Shown here: positions 1 to 8,800 of the stretch, piece by piece
Layout: every line of letters starts with the position of its first letter
Position numbering within the stretch: the stretch's first letter is position 1
From: Streptomyces sp. Sge12
Lineage (GTDB): Bacteria > Actinomycetota > Actinomycetes > Streptomycetales > Streptomycetaceae
Length of the DNA: 64,000 nt
Direction: 5' to 3'
Assembly: GCF_002080455.1 (NCBI RefSeq)
Contig: NZ_CP020555.1
Coordinates: 7,919,614-7,983,613 of the forward strand
Made by a program: the position numbers and the translations under genes
Notes under the pieces: model-generated
Database searches by the model: none
What the model was told of the DNA's origin: nothing
What the model saw: the letters and a program-made list of their open reading frames with translations, nothing else

Positions 1-47
1 CGGTGCTGCGCCGGGAGATCCCCGACCCCTCCTTCCCCGACCTGTAA
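1..47 (+). CDS. C-terminal end of an unidentified protein (partial)
   Basis: An open frame enters from the left edge and ends at a TAA at 45-47. The last residues read VLRREIPDPSFPDL. This is too little to assign a family. The following gene starts 11 bases later behind its own AAGGAG, so the two may be co-transcribed. Confidence 0.4.
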   Translation, partial: VLRREIPDPSFPDL

Positions 48-58
48 GGAGTCCGGCC

Positions 59-1177
59 ATGTCCGGCATCCCCCTCGGGGTCCTCGACCTCGTCCCGGTC
101 CCGTCCGGTTCGACCGCCGCCGAGGCCCTGCACCACAGCATCGACCTCGCCCGGCAGACCGAGGCGTTCGGCTACGCCCGCTACTGGTTCGCCGAGCACC
201 ACCTGAACCCGGGGGTCGCCGGAACCTCCCCGGCCGTAGTGCTCGCCCTGACGGCCTCGGCGACCTCGACCATCCGGATCGGCTCCGGTGCAGTCCAGCT
301 CGGGCACCGCACTGCCCTGTCCACGGTCGAGGAGTTCGGCCTGATCGACGCGCTCCACCCCGGCCGCCTCGACCTGGGCCTGGGCCGCTCGGCCGGCCGC
401 CCACCGCAGCGGAGCGCACAGGAAGCACCGTTCGAGGGACACACCCCGAACGGGCTGCGGATCCCGAAACCCTTCTCCTTCGCCCACCTGCTGGGCCACC
501 CTCGGGTCGCCCTCCAGCAGCACCTGCTGAACCTGCCCGGTGCCCGCCCCCAGGACTACGCCGAGCAGGTCGACGACGTACTCGCGCTGCTGCGGGGCGA
601 GTACCGCTCACCGGATGGCGTCGAGGCGCACGCCGTCCCCGGCGAGGGGGCCGACGTACAGGTGTGGATCCTGGGCAGCAGCGGAGGGGTCAGCGCGGAG
701 ACCGCGGGCCGCAACGGGCTCCGGTTCGCCGCCAACTACCACGTCAGTCCCGCCTCGGTACTGGAGGCGGCCGAGGGCTACCGGGCCGCCTTCAAACCGT
801 CCGCCGAACTGGACCGCCCGTATCTGACGGTGTCCGCCGACGTCGTCGTCGCCGAGGACGACGCGACCGCCCGCGAACTGGCCGCCGGGTACGCACCCTG
901 GGTACGCAGCATCCGCACCGCCGAAGGCGCCATCCCCTTCCCGACCCCCGCCGAGGCACGCGCCCTGCCCTGGACCGACGCCGACCGGGAACTGGTCGCC
1001 GACCGGGTGGAAACCCAGTTCGTCGGCTCCGCACGCACGGTCGCCGACCACCTCGACCGGCTCCAAGAGGCCACGGGCGCAGACGAGTTGCTGATCACGA
1101 CCATCACGCACGGCCACGCCGACCGGGTCCGCTCCTACCGGCTGCTCGCCGAGGAATGGCAGCGCCGTTCGGGCTGA
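59..1177 (+). CDS. LLM class flavin-dependent oxidoreductase
   Basis: A 372-residue luciferase-like monooxygenase, probably using reduced FMN or F420 and acting in the cytoplasm. The N-terminal IPLGVLDLVPVPSG strand, the YARYWFAEHH segment near residue 45 and the RIDLGLGRS-type motif (here GRLDLGLGRSAGRP, near residue 103) are typical of the MsnO8-like LLM subgroup, and the length is normal for a single TIM-barrel enzyme. The ATG follows AAGGAG at a good distance. The substrate cannot be read from sequence. It is the last gene before a strong hairpin and converges with the sugar operon. Confidence 0.85.
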   Translation: MSGIPLGVLDLVPVPSGSTAAEALHHSIDLARQTEAFGYARYWFAEHHLNPGVAGTSPAVVLALTASATSTIRIGSGAVQLGHRTALSTVEEFGLIDALHPGRLDLGLGRSAGRPPQRSAQEAPFEGHTPNGLRIPKPFSFAHLLGHPRVALQQHLLNLPGARPQDYAEQVDDVLALLRGEYRSPDGVEAHAVPGEGADVQVWILGSSGGVSAETAGRNGLRFAANYHVSPASVLEAAEGYRAAFKPSAELDRPYLTVSADVVVAEDDATARELAAGYAPWVRSIRTAEGAIPFPTPAEARALPWTDADRELVADRVETQFVGSARTVADHLDRLQEATGADELLITTITHGHADRVRSYRLLAEEWQRRSG

Positions 1178-1188
1178 TCGCGCTCGAC

Positions 1189-1232
1189 GCGGGCCCTGCC
1201 GCCCGGTCGTACGACCGGCCGGCAGGACCCGC
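1189..1232. terminator. Bidirectional hairpin terminator
   Basis: GCGGG and CTGCCG pair with CGGCAG and CCCGC around an inner perfect palindrome CCGGTCGTACGACCGG. It lies between the convergent ends of the monooxygenase gene and the sugar permease operon and has no U-tract, as is common in Streptomyces. Confidence 0.6.
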
Positions 1233-1257
1233 GCCCCGCCGTGCCACGAGAGCGCGG

Positions 1258-2154
1258 CTATTTCACCGAGCCCGCCATCACCCCCTGGACGAAGTGCCGC
1301 TGGAAGGCGAAGAACACGATCAGCGGGACCACCAGGGACAGGAACGCCCCCGGCGCGAGGACGCCGATGTTGCTGCCGAACTGCCGCATCTGGGACTGCA
1401 GTGCGACGGTGAGCGGCTGGGACCCGCTGTCCGCGAAGAGCAGCGCCACGAGCATGTCGTTCCACACCCAGAGGAACTGGAAGATGGCCAGGCTCGCGAT
1501 GGCCGGCCGGCCGAGCGGCAGCACCAGCCGGGTGAAGATCCGCCACTCGCTGCCGCCGTCCATCCGGGCGGCCTCCAGCATTTCGCGCGGTATCTCCGCG
1601 AAGTAGTTGCGCAGCAGGAAGATGGCGAAGGGCAGTCCGTAGGCGACATGGAAGAGGACGACGCCGGCCACCGTGCCGAACAGCCCGACCGCGCCGAAGA
1701 GTTTGGCCACGGGCAGGAGCCCGATCTGCACGGGCACGACGAGCAGTCCGACGACCACCAGGAAGACGGCGTCGCGGCCGGGGAACTCCAGCCACGCGAA
1801 GGCGTATCCGGCCAGTGCCGCGATGGCGACCACCAGGGCGGTGGTGGGCACGGAGATCAGGACCGTGTTCCCGAAGGCCGCCGCGATGCCGGAGTCCTCC
1901 AGCAGAGCGCCGTAGTTGTCCAGGGACAGCTGCGACGGGTCGGTGAGGGCGGTCCACCAGCCGTCGGAGGCGTTGTCCCCCTCGGAGCGCAGGGAGGACA
2001 GGAGCAGGCCCGCCAGCGGGGTGATCCATACGAGGGCGACCAGGATCAGTGCGACCTGGACCAGGGAGTTGCTCAGCAGGCGCGACAGCCGGCGCCCGTT
2101 GCCGTGACCGGGCCCCCGCCGGAGCCCGCGCCCTGCGGTGCCGGTGACGCTCAT
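1258..2154 (-). CDS. Carbohydrate ABC transporter permease (MalG/AglG-like)
   Basis: A 298-residue inner-membrane permease of the CUT1 family. It has about six membrane spans and the cytoplasmic EAA loop (EAARMDGGSEWRIF) that contacts the ATPase. The chosen ATG overlaps the stop of the upstream permease by four bases (ATGA), showing translational coupling. It is the last gene of a glucosidase, binding protein, permease, permease unit. No ATPase gene is present. In Streptomyces such importers usually share the MsiK ATPase encoded elsewhere, and I infer the same here. Confidence 0.92.
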   Translation of the reverse strand: MSVTGTAGRGLRRGPGHGNGRRLSRLLSNSLVQVALILVALVWITPLAGLLLSSLRSEGDNASDGWWTALTDPSQLSLDNYGALLEDSGIAAAFGNTVLISVPTTALVVAIAALAGYAFAWLEFPGRDAVFLVVVGLLVVPVQIGLLPVAKLFGAVGLFGTVAGVVLFHVAYGLPFAIFLLRNYFAEIPREMLEAARMDGGSEWRIFTRLVLPLGRPAIASLAIFQFLWVWNDMLVALLFADSGSQPLTVALQSQMRQFGSNIGVLAPGAFLSLVVPLIVFFAFQRHFVQGVMAGSVK

Positions 2155-3509
2155 GCTCCACTCCTTCGGAAGCGCCGGATGTTGAAGACCATCGCCGGGA
2201 CGACCAGCAGGAGGAGCACCACGCTGAGCGCGCTCCCGAGGCCCTGGTCGTTGCCGCCGCCGAAGGACACCAGCCACATACGGGTGGCCAGCACGTTCGC
2301 CTCCTCCTGGACGGGTCCCGGCGCGATGATGTAGACGAGGTCGAAGACCTTCATCACGTTGATCACCAGGGTCACGAAGACGACCGTGAGCACCGGCGCG
2401 AGCAGGGGCACGGTGATCTTGCGGAAGATCTGGCTCTCGGAGGCCCCGTCCATGCGCGCGGCCTCCAGCGCGTCCCGGGGAATGGCCGAGAGGCCGGCGC
2501 CGATCAGGACCATCGCGAAGCCGGTCCACACCCATAGGTAGGCGCCGATGATGGCCGGTGTGACCAGCGCCGGACCGAGCCAGTTCACCCCCTGGTACGG
2601 GGCCGCGAAGTTGGCCGCGGGCAGCCTGACGGTGTACTCGCCGTCGGCCAGCCCGGTGAGGCGGAAGGACCCGTCGTCGGCCGAGACGGCCGTGGCGGCG
2701 ACCCGGCCGTCCCGTACGGCCTCGACGGTCATGCCGGGCAGTCCTTTCTCGCCGGGATCGATGCGGCCCGGGAGACCGGCGCCGCCGGGGGCGAAGTCGA
2801 GGTAGACGACGCCCCCGATCCCGTCCGCGGCGGGCGCCGCGGCGGCCGCGGACTTCGCTCCGGCGGGCATCGCGTCGGGCGCCACCCCGATGAGGCCGAG
2901 ATCGACCGAGCGGCCGGGGCGCAGGGTCCCCGCGGTGCTGTACGGGCCGCCCGCCCCGCCCGTCAGCCCCTGGTTCTCCCGGGCCCGGGCCGTCGGATAG
3001 GCGGCAGTGTCCGAGAAGCCGTCGTGGACGCCGACGACGGCGGCGTTCAGCACGCCCCGGTCCGGGTCCTGTTCGTAGGCGAGCCGGAAGATGATGCCCG
3101 CGGCGAGGAACGACACGGCCATCGGAAGGAAGAGCACCAGCTTGAACGCGGTCGCCCAGCGCACCTTCTCGGTGAGTACGGCGAGCATCAGCCCGAGCCC
3201 GGTCAGCAGGGTCGGCGCCACCACGACCCAGATGGCGCTGTTGCGGATCGCCTTCAAGGTGGCCGGGTCCTGCACGATCGCGACGTAGTTCCCGGCTCCT
3301 ACGAAGCGGTCGCCGTCGGCGTCGAAGAGGCTGCGCCCGAAGGAGAAGAGGACCGGGTAGACGACCAGCGCGCCGAGCAGCAGCAGGGCCGGGAGGACGA
3401 AGACCACCGCGAGGCGGCGTTTCCTGCGCCGGGCCAGGCGCCGCCCGTCGACCGGTGCCCGGGCGGTGCCCGCGCGGGCGAGGTCGGGGGCGGTCATGGT
3501 GTCAGCCAT
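2151..3509 (-). CDS. Carbohydrate ABC transporter permease (MalF/AglF-like) with extracytoplasmic insertion
   Basis: A CUT1-family permease of 452 residues, about 150 longer than usual. Spans lie near residues 30-55 and 95-145, then after about residue 300. The EAA loop (EAARMDGASESQIF) is intact. Residues of about 150-300 form one extracytoplasmic segment rich in Gly, Ala and Pro. It includes GIGGVVYLDFAPGG and the stretch from DDGSFRLTGL to GEYTVRLP, which resembles an SdrD-B/Cna-B-like or carboxypeptidase-regulatory-like beta-sandwich. The ATG lies 10 bp downstream of the binding-protein stop, so these are one operon. MalF of E. coli also has a large periplasmic loop, but of a different fold. 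Confidence 0.9.
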   Translation of the reverse strand: MADTMTAPDLARAGTARAPVDGRRLARRRKRRLAVVFVLPALLLLGALVVYPVLFSFGRSLFDADGDRFVGAGNYVAIVQDPATLKAIRNSAIWVVVAPTLLTGLGLMLAVLTEKVRWATAFKLVLFLPMAVSFLAAGIIFRLAYEQDPDRGVLNAAVVGVHDGFSDTAAYPTARARENQGLTGGAGGPYSTAGTLRPGRSVDLGLIGVAPDAMPAGAKSAAAAAPAADGIGGVVYLDFAPGGAGLPGRIDPGEKGLPGMTVEAVRDGRVAATAVSADDGSFRLTGLADGEYTVRLPAANFAAPYQGVNWLGPALVTPAIIGAYLWVWTGFAMVLIGAGLSAIPRDALEAARMDGASESQIFRKITVPLLAPVLTVVFVTLVINVMKVFDLVYIIAPGPVQEEANVLATRMWLVSFGGGNDQGLGSALSVVLLLLVVPAMVFNIRRFRRSGA

Positions 3510-3519
3510 CGGGACCGCC

Positions 3520-4854
3520 TCAGTTCCCGTAGGCCTTGGCGGCCTCCGCCTCGAGCTTCGCGGCCGTGCCCTGCGGGTCCGACGGGTCGCGCAGGAAGTC
3601 CTGGAGGAGCTTCCACTCGCCGGCGCCCTTGGTCCCGCCGAACGCGGCGGGGGCCTGGTCCGACATGTCGAAGCGGATGGAGTCGCCCGCCGCGATGAGC
3701 GAGTCGGCTGTGCCGCGGGTGATCTCGTCGCCGTACGAGGCCATGCCGACTTCCTTGTTCGGGGAGAGGAAGCCGCCCGCGCGCGCCCAGACCTCGGCGG
3801 CCTCGGAGCCGGACAGGAACTCGACCAGCTTCATGCCGGCCTTGCTGTTCTTCCCGTCCTTGAGGACGACGGCCGCATCCCCGCCGCTGACGACCGGCGC
3901 CTTGCCCCCGTCGACCGCGGGGAACGGGAAGAACTTGGCGTCCGTCCCGAGCTTCCTGCCGAACTGGTCCTTGGCGACGCCGCCGACGAAGTCGCCCTCG
4001 TAGACCATGCCCGCCTTGGGCTCGGGGCCGAAGACCTGCGCGACCGACGTGGGGAAGTCGGTCCCGAGAGCGCTCTGGGCGCCGCCGGCGACGAGCTGCT
4101 TGTCCTTGTACAGTTCGCCGAGGGTGGTCAGCGCCCTGACGACGCTCTCGTCGGTCCACTTGATCCGGTGCTGGGCGAGCTGGTCGTACTTCTCCGGCCC
4201 GGCCTGGGAGAGGTAGATGTTCTCGAACCAGTCGGTGAGGGTCCAGCCGTCCTCACCGGCTATCGCGAAGGCGGGGCGGCCGGAGTCGGCGAGGGTGCGG
4301 CCGGCCTTCAGCATGTCGGCGTAGCTCTTGGGCTCGTTGACCCCGGCCTGGGTGAAGGCCTCGGGGGCGTACCAGACGGTCGACTTGTGGGCGGCCTTGA
4401 AGTAGAGGCCGTAGTACGCGCCGTCGACGGTGCCGTAATTGCGCCACACCGGGGCGAGGGTGGACCCGGCGCTCTGCGTGGTCTGCTCGGACAGCGGGAG
4501 CAGCCAGCCCTCCTTGACGAACTGCTGGAGCACGCCGACCTGCGGCACCATCACCACGTCCGGCGCGTTGCCGCCTTCGATCTTGCTTCCGACGAAGGTG
4601 GAGACGTTGTCGCCGGAGGGCACGAAGACGGTCTTGGCGCCGGTCTTCTCGGTGAAGGCGTCCAGCACCTTCTTGAAGTTCTTCTGCTCACTGCCGGTCC
4701 AGACGCCTGCCACGGTCACGGTCTGACCGCTCAGTTCGCCGCCGCTCGCGGGTCCGGTGGGGGAGCCGCCGCAGGCCGTGGCACCGAGGGCGAGGGCGAG
4801 GGCCGCCGATGCGGTGGCCGCGGTCCGCCGGGTGGTCGTGCTGGGTCGTCGCAT
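3520..4854 (-). CDS. Sugar ABC transporter substrate-binding lipoprotein
   Basis: A 444-residue extracellular solute-binding protein of family 1. The N-terminus has a basic n-region (RRPSTTTRR), a hydrophobic stretch and the lipobox-like TACGGS, so Cys28 is the likely lipidated residue. Mature regions such as VTVAGVWTGSEQKNF and the TGAKTVFVPSGD segment match alpha-glucoside/maltose-type binding proteins. It lies between the glucosidase and the two permeases on the same strand and is their presumed ligand donor. The ligand is inferred from the glucosidase to be an alpha-glucoside oligosaccharide. Confidence 0.9.
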   Translation of the reverse strand: MRRPSTTTRRTAATASAALALALGATACGGSPTGPASGGELSGQTVTVAGVWTGSEQKNFKKVLDAFTEKTGAKTVFVPSGDNVSTFVGSKIEGGNAPDVVMVPQVGVLQQFVKEGWLLPLSEQTTQSAGSTLAPVWRNYGTVDGAYYGLYFKAAHKSTVWYAPEAFTQAGVNEPKSYADMLKAGRTLADSGRPAFAIAGEDGWTLTDWFENIYLSQAGPEKYDQLAQHRIKWTDESVVRALTTLGELYKDKQLVAGGAQSALGTDFPTSVAQVFGPEPKAGMVYEGDFVGGVAKDQFGRKLGTDAKFFPFPAVDGGKAPVVSGGDAAVVLKDGKNSKAGMKLVEFLSGSEAAEVWARAGGFLSPNKEVGMASYGDEITRGTADSLIAAGDSIRFDMSDQAPAAFGGTKGAGEWKLLQDFLRDPSDPQGTAAKLEAEAAKAYGN

Positions 4855-4932
4855 GAGAGGTCCTTACGTCGAGGGGGTGCGCGCGGGGAGAGGGAGGGAG
4901 GGAGCGGGGAGAAGGGGAGCGGGAGGGCGGGG

Positions 4933-6615
4933 TCAGGGGGCCGGGCACTCGGCGGTCCACCAGGCGGCGGTCGCCGCGGGGAGCACGCCGTCGGGGCACG
5001 GGCCGCTGGCCAGCAGCGGGGTTCCGGGGACCGGGGCGGGTACCGGCTCCGCGCCGAAGTTGACCGCGCAGACCAGGCCGTCGCCGCGGACGATCGCCAG
5101 GACCTGCGGCGGCGCGTCCAGCCAGCGCAGTGCGCCGTCGCCGAGTTGAGGCAGGGTGCGCCGCAGCTGGAGGCCGTCGCGGTAGAGGTGCCAGAAGGAG
5201 CGGGTGTCGGCCAGGGCGCGGTCGGTGGCGTGCTCGGCGAACCACTCGGGCTGCGGCAGCCACGGCTTGGCGCCGCCCGCGTCCCGGGTGAATCCGAACG
5301 GTGAGGCGTGCCCGGACCAGGGGAGCGGCACGCGGCAGCCGTCCCGGACGTGCTTGCGGCTGCCCGTGCGCAGGAAGATCGGGTCGGTGAGTACCTCGTC
5401 GGGCAGGTCGAGGACCTCGGGCAGGCCCAGTTCCTCGCCCTGGTAGACGTAGGCGGCGCCGGGCAGCGCGAGCATCAGGAGGGCCGCGGCGCGGGCGCGG
5501 GCGGCGCCCAGTCCGCTGCCCTCCACTCCGGGCTCGCCCGCGTAGCGGGTCACCGTGCGGATCTGGTCGTGGTTGTTGAGGACCCAGGTGACCGTGGAGC
5601 CGGTGCCGGCGATGTCGCGTATCGCCTCGGTGATCGTCGCGCGGAAGGCGTCGGCGTCCCAGGGCGCGCTGAGCAGGTCGAAGAAGAAGGCCTGGTGCAG
5701 TTCGTCGGGGCGGACGTATGCGGCGTGCTCGCGTGCGGTGGGTACGGACACCTCGCCGACCAGCAGCCGCTCGTGGCCGTCCAGGGCGGTGTACTCCTCG
5801 CAGACCGCGCGCCAGCGCCGCCACACGTCGTGGACCTCGGGCTGGTTCCAGGCGAGCTGGTTGACGGCGTCGCGGGCCCGCTCGTCGGCTCCGGGGTCGT
5901 CGGAGTCGGGCAGTGCGGGGTGCTTGAACAGTCCGGCGGCGACGTCGATGCGGAAGCCGTCGACCCCGCGGTCCAGCCAGAAGCGCAGCACCTGCTCGAA
6001 GTCGTCACCGACGGCGGGGTCGCGCCAGTTCAGGTCGGGCTGCTCCGGCGTGAAGAGGTGCAGGTACCACTCCCCGGGGGTGCCGTCGGGCTCGATGACC
6101 CGGCTCCAGGCGGGACCGCCGAACATGGCGCGCCAGTTGTTGGGGGGCTCCGCCCCGTCCGCGCCGCGGCCGGGCGCGAAGTGGAATCGGGAGCGCGCCG
6201 GGCTTCCGGGCTCCGCGGCGAGCGCGTCCCGGAACCACGGGTGCTCGCTGGAGCAGTGGTTGGGGACGATGTCGAGCAGCAGCTTGAGCCCGAGTCGGCG
6301 GGCGTCGGCCACCAGCCGGTCGAATTCGGCGAGGTCGCCGTAGACGGGGTCGACCCCGCAGTAGTCGGCCACGTCGTAGCCGTGGTCGTGCTGCGGCGAG
6401 GGGTAGAAGGGGCTGAGCCAGATCCCGTCGACACCGAGCTTGCGCAGGTACGGGAGCCCGGCCCGGACGCCGGCCAGGTCGCCGATGCCGTCCCCGGTGC
6501 TGTCGAGGAAGCTGCGGACGTAGACCTGGTAGATCACCGCGTCACGCCACCAGGGGGCGGTCGCGGTGGCGGTGCGGGAGGGGCGGCCGGTGTCGGCCGG
6601 AAGGGTGCTGAGCAT
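4933..6615 (-). CDS. GH13 alpha-glucosidase / oligo-alpha-glucosidase
   Basis: A 560-residue glycoside hydrolase family 13 enzyme without signal peptide, so it probably cleaves imported oligosaccharides in the cytoplasm. All four conserved regions are visible: DIVPNH (region I), DGFRIDVA with the nucleophile Asp (II), LLVGEV with the acid/base Glu (III) and LNNHDQ with the stabilising Asp (IV). The N-terminus WWRDAVIYQVYVRSF is typical of the oligo-1,6/alpha-1,4-glucosidase subgroup. It is the first gene of the sugar import operon, 78 bp upstream of the binding protein, and lies behind a LacI-type operator. Confidence 0.93.
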   Translation of the reverse strand: MLSTLPADTGRPSRTATATAPWWRDAVIYQVYVRSFLDSTGDGIGDLAGVRAGLPYLRKLGVDGIWLSPFYPSPQHDHGYDVADYCGVDPVYGDLAEFDRLVADARRLGLKLLLDIVPNHCSSEHPWFRDALAAEPGSPARSRFHFAPGRGADGAEPPNNWRAMFGGPAWSRVIEPDGTPGEWYLHLFTPEQPDLNWRDPAVGDDFEQVLRFWLDRGVDGFRIDVAAGLFKHPALPDSDDPGADERARDAVNQLAWNQPEVHDVWRRWRAVCEEYTALDGHERLLVGEVSVPTAREHAAYVRPDELHQAFFFDLLSAPWDADAFRATITEAIRDIAGTGSTVTWVLNNHDQIRTVTRYAGEPGVEGSGLGAARARAAALLMLALPGAAYVYQGEELGLPEVLDLPDEVLTDPIFLRTGSRKHVRDGCRVPLPWSGHASPFGFTRDAGGAKPWLPQPEWFAEHATDRALADTRSFWHLYRDGLQLRRTLPQLGDGALRWLDAPPQVLAIVRGDGLVCAVNFGAEPVPAPVPGTPLLASGPCPDGVLPAATAAWWTAECPAP

Positions 6616-6640
6616 CTCGCGTCGACCTGTCTGCTGAATG

Positions 6641-6654
6641 CGAGAGCGCTCCGG
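6641..6654. promoter_or_regulatory. LacI-family operator candidate upstream of the sugar operon
   Basis: CGAGAGCGCTCCGG, with the central AGCGCT typical of LacI-family sites, lies 26 bp upstream of the glucosidase ATG. It matches 10 of 14 positions of the Streptomyces CebR-type box TGGGAGCGCTCCCA. No LacI-family gene is in the window, so the regulator is unknown. Confidence 0.5.
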
Positions 6655-6670
6655 ATCGGTGCGCTGTTAT

Positions 6671-6790
6671 GCATGCATGTTAAGTAGCAGCGACTGGAAG
6701 GTGTCAACGATGTGTCCAGAAACAGCGAAAAGCTGGGGTGGTTTGTACCTAAAGGCCCGCATGCATGAAGAAGGGTCTCTACTTAACATG
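6671..6790. repeat. Duplicated regulatory-looking motifs between sugar operon and orphan binding-protein gene
   Basis: GCATGCATG occurs at 6671-6679 and again at 6759-6767. CTACTTAACATG occurs on the minus strand at 6676-6687 and on the plus strand at 6779-6790, where it forms half of a long hairpin. The pairing of two motifs about 90 bp apart upstream of the glucosidase suggests an operator pair or an old duplication. No known regulator consensus fits. Confidence 0.4.
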
Positions 6791-6805
6791 TAAGTAGAGA
6801 CCCTT
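6771..6805. terminator. Perfect 15-bp hairpin
   Basis: AAGGGTCTCTACTTA pairs fully with TAAGTAGAGACCCTT across a five-base loop. It lies 33 bp downstream of the orphan binding-protein gene and is probably its terminator. It is AT-richer than its surroundings and shares CTACTTAACATG with the glucosidase promoter region, so a regulatory role is also possible. Confidence 0.6.
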
Positions 6806-6838
6806 GGGGTGACACAGAAAGGGGACCGCGGAGTGGGC

Positions 6839-8125
6839 TCAGCCCTTGCGGGAAATGGCCCCGAGTTCGCGCGCGAGCCGCGCCGTCGCCTCCTCGGGCG
6901 TCTGGCGCAGCGCCATCACGTCCTGCGCCACGGCCTGCACGGCGAGGCTCACCTGGTCGTAGCGCGGACTCTTGGGGCGCGGCACCGCCGACAGCAGGCT
7001 CTGGCGGAGCGTGGGCAGGTACGGATGCGCCCGGACCAGCTCGGGGTCCTCGTACAGTGCGGCGCGCACCGGCGGCAGCGAACCCCGCGTGAGCACCTGC
7101 CGCTGGACCCGCTCACTGGTGAGGTACGAGATCAGGTCGGCCGCCGACGCCGGATGCCGCGCACGGCTGCTCACCGCGAGGTTGGAGCCGCCCAGCACAC
7201 TGGTGCCGGGCCCGTCCGCTCCGGGCAGCGGCACGGCACCGAACCGGCCCGCGATCTTCGACCCCTCCGCGCCCGCGTCCGCGTACACGTAGGGCCAGTT
7301 CCGCAGGAAGAGCAGCCGGCCGTCCTGGAAGGCCTGCCGCGACTCCTCCTCCTTGTAGCCGAGCGCGTCGCGGGAGATCCAGCCGTCCCGCACACCGTCC
7401 GCGAGGAACCGCAGCCCGGCGCGCGCCGCGTCGGAGTCCACGCTCACGCGGGCCCCGTCGTCGCGCAGGATCGACCCGCCCGCCGAGTGCACGGCCTCCG
7501 TGACGTTCACGGTGAGGCCCTCGTACGGCAGGAACTGGCCGGCATAGCCGTCGAGTCCGTACTGCGGGGCGATCGTGCGCACCTGGCGGACCAGATCGGC
7601 CCAGGTGCGCGGCGGCTCCTCGCCCGCCCGGTCCAGGATGTCCTTGCGGTAGTACAACAGGCCCGCGTTGGTGACGTACGGGACCGCGTACAGCCGCCCG
7701 TCGAAGGTCGCGGTGTCGACGACCGGGCGCAGGAAGGCGTCCAGCGGGAAGCGCTCGCGCGGGAGGGGGGAGATCCACCCGGCCGCGGCGAACTCGGACG
7801 TCCAGGCCACGTCGATGTTCAGCACGTCGAACCGGTCGCGGCCCGATCGCAGTTCGCTGATCATCTGGGCCCGGGTCTCGTCCGCCGAGTCGGGCAGCTC
7901 GACGAGCGTGACCCGCTCGTCGGGATGGGCGTCGTTCCAGTCCTCGAGGAGCGGCGGGAGGTAGTCCGTCAGATCGCCCGCCGTCACGAGCGTGAGCGGC
8001 CCGCGGTCCCCGGAAGACGCCCCGGAGGCCGCCCCCGCGTCGGCCCGGACGCCGAAACCGGTGTAACCCGCCAGTACGACCGCCCCGACCAGGAGAGCTC
8101 TACCCGCGGCACGCATCCACCGCAT
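6839..8125 (-). CDS. Extracellular solute-binding protein (orphan)
   Basis: A solute-binding protein of family 1 with about 428 residues. An N-terminal basic region and hydrophobic segment (ALLVGAVVLAG) form a signal peptide or anchor. There is no lipobox Cys. I start at MRWMRAAGR because GGGAGG lies five bases upstream. The other in-frame ATG, six codons earlier, has the RBS inside the coding region. LTLVTAGDLTDYLPPLLEDW begins the mature fold. No permease or ATPase is adjacent and the next gene upstream is divergent, so the partner transporter is unknown. Confidence 0.85.
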   Translation of the reverse strand: MRWMRAAGRALLVGAVVLAGYTGFGVRADAGAASGASSGDRGPLTLVTAGDLTDYLPPLLEDWNDAHPDERVTLVELPDSADETRAQMISELRSGRDRFDVLNIDVAWTSEFAAAGWISPLPRERFPLDAFLRPVVDTATFDGRLYAVPYVTNAGLLYYRKDILDRAGEEPPRTWADLVRQVRTIAPQYGLDGYAGQFLPYEGLTVNVTEAVHSAGGSILRDDGARVSVDSDAARAGLRFLADGVRDGWISRDALGYKEEESRQAFQDGRLLFLRNWPYVYADAGAEGSKIAGRFGAVPLPGADGPGTSVLGGSNLAVSSRARHPASAADLISYLTSERVQRQVLTRGSLPPVRAALYEDPELVRAHPYLPTLRQSLLSAVPRPKSPRYDQVSLAVQAVAQDVMALRQTPEEATARLARELGAISRKG

Positions 8126-8293
8126 AGATTCCTCCCAGTGCACGATCCGGCTGCGCCGCCGACCATCGTGGCCTATATATACCCGTTAGGCATGGGCGAT
8201 ACTAGACGCCCAGGCAGACGAGACGGACGGCGGCGCAACTCGGCCCGCCGCCGAGTGAACCGTTGACTACGGAGCGGGAAGGAGGGGGAGCGA

Positions 8294-8800
8294 GTGCGGC
8301 TGGCGCTCCTTGCGCTCCTCACCCGTAGCCCTGCGCACGGTTACGAGCTGAAGCAGGACCTTGAGAAGCTCCTGGGCGCCGCGTACCCTCAGCCGAACGT
8401 CGGCCAGATCTACGTCACCCTCGGCCGGCTGGAGAAGAGCGGCCTGATCGAGGGCGAGGACGTCGAGCAGTCGGGACGGCCCAACAAGCGCACGTACCGC
8501 CTGACGGACGCCGGGCGCGAAGCCGTGCAGGCCTGGTTCGAGGAAACCGCCGAGGAACCCCGGGTACGGGACGAGTTCTTCATGAAGCTCGCCCTCGCAC
8601 CGCAGTCGGGTCTGGCCGATCCGGTCGCACTGATCAACAAACAGCGGCGGCAGTACCTCAACACCATGCGGGACCTGTCCAAGCTGGCCGCGGCGGAGGA
8701 CCGCGACAACAAGATCTCCCAACTGCTGATCGAGGGCGCCATGCTGCACCTGCAGGCCGACCTCGACTGGCTGGAACGCTGCCAGGAGGAGCTGGAATGA
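8294..8800 (+). CDS. PadR family transcriptional regulator
   Basis: A 168-residue PadR-type winged-helix regulator. The N-terminal LALLTRSPAHGYELKQDLE, VGQIYVTLGRLEKSGLI and the wing RTYRLTDAGRE are the family signature. The C-terminal half is the helical dimerisation domain. A GTG start follows GGAGGGGGAG. Its stop overlaps the start of an ABC ATPase gene by four bases, so it heads a three-gene operon and probably represses it in response to a compound handled by the transporter. The ligand is unknown. Confidence 0.93.
   Translation: MRLALLALLTRSPAHGYELKQDLEKLLGAAYPQPNVGQIYVTLGRLEKSGLIEGEDVEQSGRPNKRTYRLTDAGREAVQAWFEETAEEPRVRDEFFMKLALAPQSGLADPVALINKQRRQYLNTMRDLSKLAAAEDRDNKISQLLIEGAMLHLQADLDWLERCQEELE

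Noticed and set aside
664..2334. Long plus-strand frame overlapping the monooxygenase and permease genes
   Set aside because: It is an off-frame shadow of the monooxygenase and then antisense to the permease, with Arg/Gly/Pro-rich translation.
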